Positions 29,419 through 36,314 of a stretch of DNA of 64,000 nt are shown piece after piece (the stretch's first letter is position 1; each line of letters begins with the position of its first letter). The position numbers were made by a program, and so were the translations under genes. The DNA is from ZC4RG30 sp039929265 (lineage in GTDB: Bacteria > Pseudomonadota > Gammaproteobacteria > Steroidobacterales > Steroidobacteraceae), in assembly GCA_039929265.1 (NCBI GenBank), contig JBDSRN010000067.1, positions 1 to 64,000 on the forward strand, in the 5' to 3' direction. The notes below the pieces were generated by a model that was not told where the DNA came from, made no database searches, and saw only the letters and a list, made by a program, of their open reading frames with translations.

Positions 29419-30510
29419 CTAACTGCGCAGATCGCGCACCGATGCGCCGAGCCGCTGCACGCCATCATCGATCTGCGCCGGCGTGAGCGCGCAGAACGGC
29501 AGACGCAGGAACCGCTCGCCGCCGCTTTCCGGAAAAAACGCGAGACCATCCGCGAGATTCAGATTGCGCTTCGCGGCCGCCGTGCGCACCGCCGTGGTCG
29601 AGCTGCCTTCGGGCAGCGTGATCGACAGAAAGAATCCGCCATCCGGACGCGTCGCCGTCGCATCGGGCATGTACTTGTCGATCGCATCGAGGCAGGCCTG
29701 CAAGCGCGGTGCGTACAGCGCCTTCAGCTTCTCGATCTGCAGTCCGAGATTGCCGCGACGGCACCATTCGTATGTCACGCCATGCGCGAAGTAGCCGGGT
29801 GAGATGTAAGTGTCTTCCGCGATCTTGGCGACCTTCGTCAGGATCGCCGGATCGCCGAGCATCATGCCGACGCGCACGCCGGGGGCGATCAGCTTGGTGA
29901 AAGAGGTCATGTGCAACACCCGCGCGGGCGCGAGATCGAACAGGCTGGGCAGCTGCCTGCCGCGGTAACGCAGCAGGCGATACGGTGCGTCTTCGAGCAA
30001 CAGGAAGTTGTAGCGCGCGGCGAGCTCGACGAGTTTCCTGCGCTTCTCGAGCGAGCAGGTAGCGCCGGAGGGATTCTGGAAATCCGGGATCACGTAGAAG
30101 AATTTCGGTACCGATACCTTGAGCGCGGCTTCGAGTGCGTCAATGTCCGGGCCGTCGGCTTGCAGCGCGATGCCCTTCACCACGGCGCCGTGCCGTCGCA
30201 GCAGCGTGATGGTGCGATCGTAGGTGGGCGACTCGGTGAACACCACATCGCCAGGCCTGATCAGGTGTCGCAGCAGGAACTCGACGAGCTCGAGCGAACC
30301 GTTGCCGGTGAGCACCTGCTCGATTTTCACTTTCTGCCATCCCGCGAGCCATTCGCGCAATTGCGCGAGGCCTTGCGCAGGCCCGTACTGCAGGATGGCG
30401 GCGCCGTCCTGTGCGAGCACCGCGGTGGCGGCGGCGGAGAAATCCGCCAGCGGAAAAGACTCGTTGGCGGGCACGCCACGGGTGAAATTGATGACCGGCA
30501 GTTCGCTCAA
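29419..30510 (-). CDS. PLP-dependent aminotransferase, class I/II fold
   Basis: A 363-residue fold-type I aminotransferase resembling the LysN / 2-aminoadipate and MocR-related group. Visible are the N-terminal YGPAQGLAQLREWL, the NGSLELVEFLLRHL helix, PDFQNPSG (substrate/PLP pocket), the Asp in LLEDAPYRLLRY that pairs with the pyridine nitrogen, and the Schiff-base Lys 206 in TSFTKLIAPGVRVG. Without a helix-turn-helix it is an enzyme, not a MocR regulator. The start is TTG 30510, supported by AGGA seven bases upstream; no in-frame ATG lies nearby. Amino acid specificity cannot be read from the sequence. Confidence 0.88.
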   Translation of the reverse strand: MSELPVINFTRGVPANESFPLADFSAAATAVLAQDGAAILQYGPAQGLAQLREWLAGWQKVKIEQVLTGNGSLELVEFLLRHLIRPGDVVFTESPTYDRTITLLRRHGAVVKGIALQADGPDIDALEAALKVSVPKFFYVIPDFQNPSGATCSLEKRRKLVELAARYNFLLLEDAPYRLLRYRGRQLPSLFDLAPARVLHMTSFTKLIAPGVRVGMMLGDPAILTKVAKIAEDTYISPGYFAHGVTYEWCRRGNLGLQIEKLKALYAPRLQACLDAIDKYMPDATATRPDGGFFLSITLPEGSSTTAVRTAAAKRNLNLADGLAFFPESGGERFLRLPFCALTPAQIDDGVQRLGASVRDLRS

Positions 30511-30575
30511 GTTCTGTTCCTGTCGTATGGGGCGGGGGCGATTCTACCGGTTCTGCGATCTGGCAGAATCACGTG

Positions 30576-31268
30576 ATGAACGCCATCGAGCTGGAAATGT
30601 GCCTGCGGTTGCTGGTCGCGCTCGCGATGGGCAGCGCCATCGGGCTGGAGCGCAGTTTCCACGAACGGCCCGCGGGTTTCCGCACCCACGCCCTGGTATG
30701 CGTGTCGACGGCGTTGCTCATGTTCCTCCCCGCGTACGAGCCTGCGTGGCTGGCACAGCTCGCCAACGGGCGCCTGGTGCTCGACCCGACGCGCATGGCA
30801 CAGGGCATCATGACCGGCATCGGCTTTATCGGCGCCGGCGCCATCATGAAGGACGGGCCATCCGTGCGGGGGCTTACCACCGCAGCCTCCATCTGGATGA
30901 CCGCGACGATCGGCATCCTGGTCGGCGTCGGCTTCTTCGTGCCGGCGCTCGCCGCGACCGTCATCACGCTGGGGACGTTGTCGCTGTTCGGTGCGCTGGA
31001 GGACCATCTCCCCGTGCGTATCCATCTGGATTGCGCGTTGCGCTTCGAGGCCGCCACGGCACCGGACGAGGCGGCGCTGCGCGCGCTGTTCGCGCAGCGG
31101 GGGTTCGAGGCAGTGTCGCTTGGCTACGAGCGGTCCGAAGAAGGCGGGTGGTTCGAATACCGCGCCATCGTGCGCACGCTACGCAGGAAGAATGTCGCAA
31201 CCCTCGCGGCAAGCCTGCGAGCGTTGCCGGACGTCAGAGCGTTCCGGATCTCGCCATTGGCAACCTGA
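30576..31268 (+). CDS. MgtC/SapB-family membrane protein
   Basis: A 230-residue inner-membrane protein. The MgtC motifs are clear: LLVALAMGSAIGLERSFHERPAGFRTHALV in the first loop (Arg/His rich), then GIMTGIGFIGAGAIMKDG and GLTTAASIWMTATIGI. Five transmembrane helices are followed by a soluble C-terminal domain (about 150-230) with an ACT-like pattern. MgtC proteins relate to magnesium limitation and to ATP synthase or membrane-potential control in some pathogens; the role here is not shown. ATG 30576 directly follows an in-frame GTG at 30573. The 3' end overlaps the convergent pyrD by 35 bases. Confidence 0.9.
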   Translation: MNAIELEMCLRLLVALAMGSAIGLERSFHERPAGFRTHALVCVSTALLMFLPAYEPAWLAQLANGRLVLDPTRMAQGIMTGIGFIGAGAIMKDGPSVRGLTTAASIWMTATIGILVGVGFFVPALAATVITLGTLSLFGALEDHLPVRIHLDCALRFEAATAPDEAALRALFAQRGFEAVSLGYERSEEGGWFEYRAIVRTLRRKNVATLAASLRALPDVRAFRISPLAT

Positions 31269-32232
31269 TGTCGGGCAGCGGCGCTACTGCCGGTTGCAGG
31301 GAGCCGGTGAGTTCGATGACCGACTGCAGTTTCTGTTCGGCGAGATACGCGGCGATCCCCGCGTTGATTTTCGTGCACACCAGCGGGTCGTAGAACAGCG
31401 CCGTACCGATGCCAACCGCACTGGCCCCGGCGATCAGGAATTCAATCGCATCGGTCGCGGTGGTGATCCCGCCCTGGCCGATGATCGGGATGCGATGCTG
31501 CTTCGCCACCTGATTCACCTGATGCACCTTGAGCAGGGCGATGGGCTTGATGGCCGGGCCCGACAGCCCCCCCTGCGTGTTGCCGATGACGGCCTTGCGC
31601 GTGCGTGCGTCGATCGCCATGCCCATCATCGTATTGATCACTGCGAACGCGTCCGTGCCGGCCTCGATGCAGCGCCGTGCGTTCTCCTGGATGTCGGTCT
31701 GGTTCGGCGAAAGCTTGGTGATGAGGGGTTTCTTCGTCACGCGCCTGCATGCTTCGACGACGCGCGCCGACATTTCGGGCGAGTTGCCGAACTGCACGCC
31801 GCCTTCCTTCACGTTCGGGCAGGAGATGTTGATCTCGAGCGCGTCGATCGGTGAATCGTCGAAGCGCCGCGACACCTCGACGTATTCCTCGACCGTGGAG
31901 CCGGAGACATTGGCGATGAAGCGCGTCTCGCTGAAATCCAGCGTCGGCAGGATGTTGCGTACGACGTGATCGACCCCAGGATTCTGCAGACCGATCGCAT
32001 TCAACATACCCATCGGGGTTTCGTAGATGCGATGCGGCGGATTGCCCAGCCGCGGGTTGAGGGTCGTGCCCTTGAGCACCACCGCGCCGGCATGGCGGTT
32101 CGAGAATCCGGCGACGCGCGTGTATTCCTCGCCGAAGCCAACGCAGCCCGACAGCAGCACGATGGGCGAGTCGAAGCGCATGCCGCAGAAGGACAGGTGC
32201 AGGGAAGGGGGCTGATCGCTGGCGGCGTTCAT
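31234..32232 (-). CDS. pyrD: Dihydroorotate dehydrogenase, class 1-type
   Basis: A 332-residue flavoprotein catalysing dihydroorotate to orotate in pyrimidine synthesis. The class 1 features are KGTTLNPRLGNPPHRIYETPMGMLNAIGLQNPG-like N-terminus (FMN and substrate), and NISCPNVKEGG with the catalytic-base Cys that defines class 1; class 2 enzymes use Ser. FMN-phosphate loops GQGGITTATDA and GTALFYDP follow. Gammaproteobacteria usually carry the membrane-bound class 2 enzyme. Class 1B needs PyrK, which is not in the window. ATG 32232 is preferred to TTG 32250, which would coincide with the trmL start. Confidence 0.88.
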   Translation of the reverse strand: MNAASDQPPSLHLSFCGMRFDSPIVLLSGCVGFGEEYTRVAGFSNRHAGAVVLKGTTLNPRLGNPPHRIYETPMGMLNAIGLQNPGVDHVVRNILPTLDFSETRFIANVSGSTVEEYVEVSRRFDDSPIDALEINISCPNVKEGGVQFGNSPEMSARVVEACRRVTKKPLITKLSPNQTDIQENARRCIEAGTDAFAVINTMMGMAIDARTRKAVIGNTQGGLSGPAIKPIALLKVHQVNQVAKQHRIPIIGQGGITTATDAIEFLIAGASAVGIGTALFYDPLVCTKINAGIAAYLAEQKLQSVIELTGSLQPAVAPLPDIRLPMARSGTL

Positions 32233-32249
32233 GGTGAAATTATCGCCCA

Positions 32250-32705
32250 ATGTTCCACATTCTGCTGTTCGAACCGGAGATCCCGCCCAATACGGGCAAT
32301 ATCATCCGGCTCTGCGCCAATGCCGGGGCCGCCCTGCACCTGCTGGGACCGCTGGGTTTTGACATCGATGCGGCCGCGGTGCGCCGCGCGGGGCTCGACT
32401 ACGCGGACATGGCCAACGTGCGGCAGCACACCTCGCTCGCCGAGTGCCTCGCCGTGCTGGGCGGCCCGCGTCTGTTCGCGGTGGAGACCGGCTCGACCAC
32501 GGTGTACAGCGAGGCGCGGTTTCGTCCCGGCGATGCGCTGCTGTTCGGGCCCGAATCGCGCGGCCTGTCCGACGATGTGCTGCAGGGCGTGCCCGTCGCG
32601 CGGCGCGTGAGCATTCCGATGCGCAGCGGGAATCGCAGCCTGAACCTGTCGAACGCAGTGTCGCTCGTGTTGTACGAGGCGTGGCGTCAGGACGGATTCA
32701 GTTAG
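32250..32705 (+). CDS. trmL: tRNA (cytidine/uridine-34-2'-O)-methyltransferase
   Basis: A 151-residue SPOUT-fold methyltransferase that modifies the wobble base of leucine tRNAs using S-adenosylmethionine. Conserved blocks: FEPEIPPNTGNIIRLCA at the N-terminus, LLFGPESRGLSDDVL and the knot segment IPMRSGNRSLNLSNAVSLVLYE. Full length for TrmL (157 in E. coli). It starts only 17 bases from the divergent pyrD start, with no Shine-Dalgarno. Its end overlaps the convergent gpsA stop by 4 bases. Proximity to gpsA-secB-grxC is conserved with E. coli. Confidence 0.95.
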   Translation: MFHILLFEPEIPPNTGNIIRLCANAGAALHLLGPLGFDIDAAAVRRAGLDYADMANVRQHTSLAECLAVLGGPRLFAVETGSTTVYSEARFRPGDALLFGPESRGLSDDVLQGVPVARRVSIPMRSGNRSLNLSNAVSLVLYEAWRQDGFS

Positions 32706-33727
32706 CCAATCTCCGCGCGGATGGGCCGACTCATGAGATCGCGCACCACTTCTTCGGCCGGCACCTTCTCGTACAGGATCCGGTAGATGCCCTCGCAAAT
32801 CGGCATCTCCACCCCTTCGCGCACCGCGACGCCGCGCACGGCTTCGGCCGCGTGATAGCCCTCGACGACTTGCCCGATGCGCTCCAGCGCTTCTGCCGGC
32901 GCTACGCCCGATGCCAGTGCCAGGCCGAAGCGACGATTGCGTGACTGATCGTCCGTGCAGGTCAGCACCAGATCGCCGAATCCGGCGAGGCCCATGAACG
33001 TTTCGCGCTGCGCGCCGAGCGCCACGCCGAGGCGCGTCATCTCGACGAGGCCGCGCGTGATGAGCGCGATACGGGTATTCGAGCCGAAGCCGAGACCATC
33101 GGACAGCCCAGCGCCGACGGCGAGTACGTTCTTCACCGCCCCGCCGGTCTCGACGCCGATGATGTCGGTGGAGATGTAGGCGCGGAAACTGCGCGAGGAC
33201 AGATCGTGCGCGAGCGCGGCCGCGAACTGCGGGTCGGGCGAGGCGACCGTCATCGCGGTGGGCAGGCCCATGCCGACCTCGCGCGCGAACGTCGGACCCG
33301 ACAGCACCGCCATCGGCATTCCGGTGCCGAGCACTTCGTGCGCGACCTGGTGCGGCAGCTTGCCCGTCGCGAGTTCGAAGCCCTTGGTCGCCCATGCGAC
33401 GCGCACGCCCGGCCCGACGGCGCCAATCAGCGGGACGAGCTGCGTGAGCAGTGAGCGAAAGCCCTTGCTCGGCACGGCGATGAGTACGTCGAGCACGCCA
33501 TCGAGCGCCGCGGACAGATCGCCGACGACGGTGAGCGCTTCGGGAAACGGGGCATCGGGCAGGTAGTGCGGATTGGCGCGCTCGCGCAGCATCGTGGCGA
33601 CGAGGCCGGGATCACGGCCCCACAGGCGCGTGGGCTTGCCCGCGCGCGCGAACTGGATTGCCAGCGCCGTTCCCCACGAACCACTTCCCAGCACTGCGAT
33701 GGGTGCGGGCGTCACCGGCGTCCCCAC
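32702..33727 (-). CDS. gpsA: Glycerol-3-phosphate dehydrogenase [NAD(P)+]
   Basis: A 341-residue enzyme reducing dihydroxyacetone phosphate to sn-glycerol-3-phosphate for phospholipid synthesis. The Rossmann motif is VLGSGSWGTALA. Next come ATKGFE, the LSGPTFAREV motif, the catalytic-site block GGAVKNVLAVGAGLSDGL, and GLAGFGDLVLTCTDDQSRNR. The start is GTG 33727; the first eight residues are variable. It is the last gene of the rhodanese-grxC-secB-gpsA operon, the same order as in E. coli. Confidence 0.97.
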   Translation of the reverse strand: MGTPVTPAPIAVLGSGSWGTALAIQFARAGKPTRLWGRDPGLVATMLRERANPHYLPDAPFPEALTVVGDLSAALDGVLDVLIAVPSKGFRSLLTQLVPLIGAVGPGVRVAWATKGFELATGKLPHQVAHEVLGTGMPMAVLSGPTFAREVGMGLPTAMTVASPDPQFAAALAHDLSSRSFRAYISTDIIGVETGGAVKNVLAVGAGLSDGLGFGSNTRIALITRGLVEMTRLGVALGAQRETFMGLAGFGDLVLTCTDDQSRNRRFGLALASGVAPAEALERIGQVVEGYHAAEAVRGVAVREGVEMPICEGIYRILYEKVPAEEVVRDLMSRPIRAEIG

Positions 33728-33783
33728 GACCGGCTGCCAAGAACAACGCTGGGAGCCAGTGGCGTGGCGACGTCGCTCACCGG

Positions 33784-34254
33784 TCAGTTCTTGGTGGCGC
33801 CAGCCGTTTCCGCGGCGGAGTTCGCATACAGCGCGTCGAAATTCACGGGCGGCAGCAGCAGTTGCGGGAATCCGCCCTGCGTCACCAGAAAGGATACCGC
33901 GGCGCGTGCGTACGGGAACAGCACGCTCGGGCAGATGCTGCCGATCGCGCGCTTGATATCATCGGGCGCAAGGTTCGCCATGAGGAATGCGCCGGCCTGT
34001 TTCACTTCGACGAGGAACAGCGTGCGCTCGCCCATCTTTGCGGACACGGTGACGGTAAGCAGCACTTCGCGCACATCCCCCGAGATCGGCGTGACGCCGG
34101 TCTGCAGGTCGAGCGAGATCTGCGGATTCCAGTTACCCTCGACGCGTGGACCTTCCGGCGATTCGAATGAGCAGTCCTTGAGGTACACGCTCTGCAGCGA
34201 CAGCGTCGGTGCGTCGTTCTGGGCATCCGCGCCCTGTGAATTATCTTCCGCCAT
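33784..34254 (-). CDS. secB: Protein-export chaperone SecB
   Basis: A 156-residue tetrameric export chaperone that keeps preproteins unfolded and delivers them to SecA. Recognisable segments: LQSVYLKDCSFESPEGP, the acidic SecA-interacting patch around SLDLQTGVTPISGDVREVLLTVTV, and the C-terminal block ICPSVLFPYARAAVSFLVTQGGFPQLLLPPVNFDALY. The length equals that of E. coli SecB (155). It lies 12 bases after grxC and 56 before gpsA on the same strand. Confidence 0.98.
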   Translation of the reverse strand: MAEDNSQGADAQNDAPTLSLQSVYLKDCSFESPEGPRVEGNWNPQISLDLQTGVTPISGDVREVLLTVTVSAKMGERTLFLVEVKQAGAFLMANLAPDDIKRAIGSICPSVLFPYARAAVSFLVTQGGFPQLLLPPVNFDALYANSAAETAGATKN

Positions 34255-34266
34255 CGTGATCCTCTT

Positions 34267-34548
34267 TCATTGATTATTCTCGCCCCGCAACAGCGGATCG
34301 AGCTTGCCGGCGTCGTCGAGTGTCTTGAGATCGTCGTAACCGCCGACGTGAACGGTGCCGATGAAAATCTGCGGCACCGAAGTGCGGCCGCTGCGCTGTC
34401 GCATCTCCGCACGACGCTGCGGCTCCGCTTCGATGTCGATGCGCTCGATGCTCACACCCTTGTTCTCGAGCAGTCGCCGTGCACGGGCACAGTAACCGCA
34501 CCAATCTGTGCAGTACATCGTGGCGTGCGACGCCGTGGCCTCGGGCAT
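34267..34548 (-). CDS. grxC: Glutaredoxin 3
   Basis: A 93-residue monothiol/dithiol-exchange protein with the dithiol site CGYC (WCGYCARA), the cis-Pro loop TSVPQIF and the glutathione-binding GGYDDL. It reduces disulfides and mixed disulfides in the cytoplasm using glutathione. Position between the rhodanese gene and secB is the conserved gammaproteobacterial order; it starts one base before the rhodanese stop region ends, implying co-transcription. Confidence 0.96.
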   Translation of the reverse strand: MPEATASHATMYCTDWCGYCARARRLLENKGVSIERIDIEAEPQRRAEMRQRSGRTSVPQIFIGTVHVGGYDDLKTLDDAGKLDPLLRGENNQ

Positions 34549-34549
34549 C

Positions 34550-34969
34550 TCAGCCGCGCTCGAGTGGCAGGCTCTCCGCGCGCCAGCCGGCGAGGCCGCC
34601 GCGCAGATTGAAGACCTTGGCGAAGCCCTGCAGGTTCAGCTGGCGCACGGCCGCGGCGCCGAGCGATCCGGTGTCGCAGTACACGACGAAGGTCCTGTCC
34701 TTCTTCTTGAAGGTGTCGCCGGCCTTGAGCACCTGGTCGCCCGGCAGGCTGCGCGCCCCCGCGATGTGGCCCTGTGCGAACCGATCGGCATTGCGCACGT
34801 CCAGCAGCTGCGCGCCGGAGTTCACGAGGCGAATCGCATCCTGCGGGCTCACCGCGGCGAACTCCGCCTTGCGTGCGCGCGTCTCGAACACTGCGACCAC
34901 CACCGCGAGCAACAGTGCGCCACCGCCGAGAAACGGGTGGTTCGAGAGGTATTCAAGCAGTCGGTTCAT
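34550..34969 (-). CDS. Membrane-anchored rhodanese-like protein (YibN type)
   Basis: A 139-residue protein with an N-terminal transmembrane helix (GGGALLLAVVVAVFE) and one rhodanese domain. The active-site loop YCDTGSLG contains the nucleophilic Cys, and LLDVRNADRFAQGHIAGA is the conserved entry. It matches YibN of E. coli in size, topology and position (first gene of yibN-grxC-secB-gpsA). Sulfur transfer is likely; in E. coli the protein has been linked to the membrane insertion machinery. It is divergent from envC, with a 45-base gap. Confidence 0.92.
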   Translation of the reverse strand: MNRLLEYLSNHPFLGGGALLLAVVVAVFETRARKAEFAAVSPQDAIRLVNSGAQLLDVRNADRFAQGHIAGARSLPGDQVLKAGDTFKKKDRTFVVYCDTGSLGAAAVRQLNLQGFAKVFNLRGGLAGWRAESLPLERG

Positions 34970-35014
34970 GCGTGGGCGGGCGACGAAAGGGCGCGCATTA
35001 TAGACTGCGCGCCG

Positions 35015-36169
35015 ATGCGCAGTCTCCGCCCTCTGCTGCCCCTGTTAGTGACAATTTGTTGCTGTCTCCCGGCGCCGTATTCGAGTGCCGCGGATCGCGG
35101 CCAGACCGAGGCGCAACTGCGCGCCCTCGGCGAGCAGATCGAGAAGGTCCGCCAGCAGGTGGGGCGCGATTCCATCGAGCGCGACCGGCTCAGCCGGGAC
35201 CTGCGCAGCGCCGAGGTGACGGTCGCGCAGGCGCGCGGGGAGCTTGACCGGCTACGTCGCGAACGTGTCACCCGAGCCACGAGCCGCGCCGAGCTCGGGC
35301 AGCGACGCAAGCGGCAGCAGGAGGCGCTCGACACGACGCGCGCCGGCCTCGCGGCGCAGATCCGCGCCGCGTACCGCATCGGCCGTGAAGAACCGCTGAA
35401 GCTGCTGCTCAATCAACAGGACCCGGCGCGCGCGGGCCGCATGTTCGCGTACTTCGGGTATTTTGGCAGGCTGCGCGCTACCCAGATTGCCTCGATCGAA
35501 GGGCAGGTGCGCGAGATCGACGCCCTCGACGCGAAGCTGGTCGCGCAGGACGAAGCGCTCGCGGCATTGGAAAAACAGCAGTCCGGCGAGCTCGCGAAAC
35601 TCGATGTCGCGCGGCGTGATCGTGGCAAGGCGCTGGCGAGCCTGCAGCACGAATCGCGCAATCGCAGCCAGAATCTCGAGCGCATGCGGCGTCAGCAGGC
35701 GGGGCTCGAGAAACTGCTGAAGGATCTCAAGCGCACGCTGGACAAGTATCCGATCGACGCGAACGATGCATTCGCAAAAGTGCGCGGTCGGCTCGCCTGG
35801 CCTGTCGACGGCAAGCTCAGCGCGCGTTTCGGGCAGACGCGAGCGGGCGGCGTGAAGTGGAATGGCGTGATGGTTGCAACTGAGCGCGGCAATCCGGTGC
35901 GCGCGGTGTACGGCGGGCGTGTCGTGTATGCCGACTGGCTCCCGGGCCTTGGCTTGCTGATCATCGTGGATCACGGCGACGGTTATCTGAGCCTGTATGG
36001 GCACAACGAACGGCTGTTCAAGGGCATAGGCGAGCAGGTGCGGGTGGGCGAGCAGCTCGCCAGCGCGGGGGACAGCGGCGGGCGTTCCCGGCCGGAGCTG
36101 TATTTCGAGATCCGGCGCGCGGGCAAACCTGTGGATCCGCTACCTTGGTTCAAGGCCCAGGCGCCCTGA
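35015..36169 (+). CDS. envC: EnvC-type murein hydrolase activator
   Basis: A 384-residue periplasmic protein: signal peptide (LLPLLVTICCCLPAPYSSA), long coiled coil (about 25-245) that binds FtsEX in E. coli, and a C-terminal LytM domain (about 260-384). The LytM domain lacks the usual zinc ligands: the H-x3-D position reads KWNGVMV and the HxH position reads LYFEIR, exactly as in EnvC, which activates amidases AmiA/AmiB instead of cutting murein. ATG 35015 marks the signal peptide; 169 upstream codons of open frame are a shadow of the rhodanese gene. Divergence from the rhodanese operon is conserved with E. coli. Confidence 0.94.
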   Translation: MRSLRPLLPLLVTICCCLPAPYSSAADRGQTEAQLRALGEQIEKVRQQVGRDSIERDRLSRDLRSAEVTVAQARGELDRLRRERVTRATSRAELGQRRKRQQEALDTTRAGLAAQIRAAYRIGREEPLKLLLNQQDPARAGRMFAYFGYFGRLRATQIASIEGQVREIDALDAKLVAQDEALAALEKQQSGELAKLDVARRDRGKALASLQHESRNRSQNLERMRRQQAGLEKLLKDLKRTLDKYPIDANDAFAKVRGRLAWPVDGKLSARFGQTRAGGVKWNGVMVATERGNPVRAVYGGRVVYADWLPGLGLLIIVDHGDGYLSLYGHNERLFKGIGEQVRVGEQLASAGDSGGRSRPELYFEIRRAGKPVDPLPWFKAQAP

Positions 36170-36314
36170 ATTCCAGACAAATCATGGGCTAAGAGGTGCC
36201 CCGGTGGTTGGGCGCCCCGTACCCGGTCCTCGTAGACAGCTAAAAAACGCCAACTCGGTCAACGCGCTGCGTCCGGGATTTCGCGAGGCTGCGATCTTAC
36301 GGATTTTGCAGAAT

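Noticed and set aside
29346..29486. 46-residue frame whose ATG overlaps the MscS stop (ATGA)
   Set aside because: The overlap is suggestive, but half of it runs antisense through the aminotransferase gene and the product has no motif or clear structure.
36204..36314. Upstream start of the GGDEF/EAL gene at 36204
   Set aside because: The extra 37 residues are Arg/Pro-rich and low in similarity to protein; ATG 36315 begins the plausible coding sequence.
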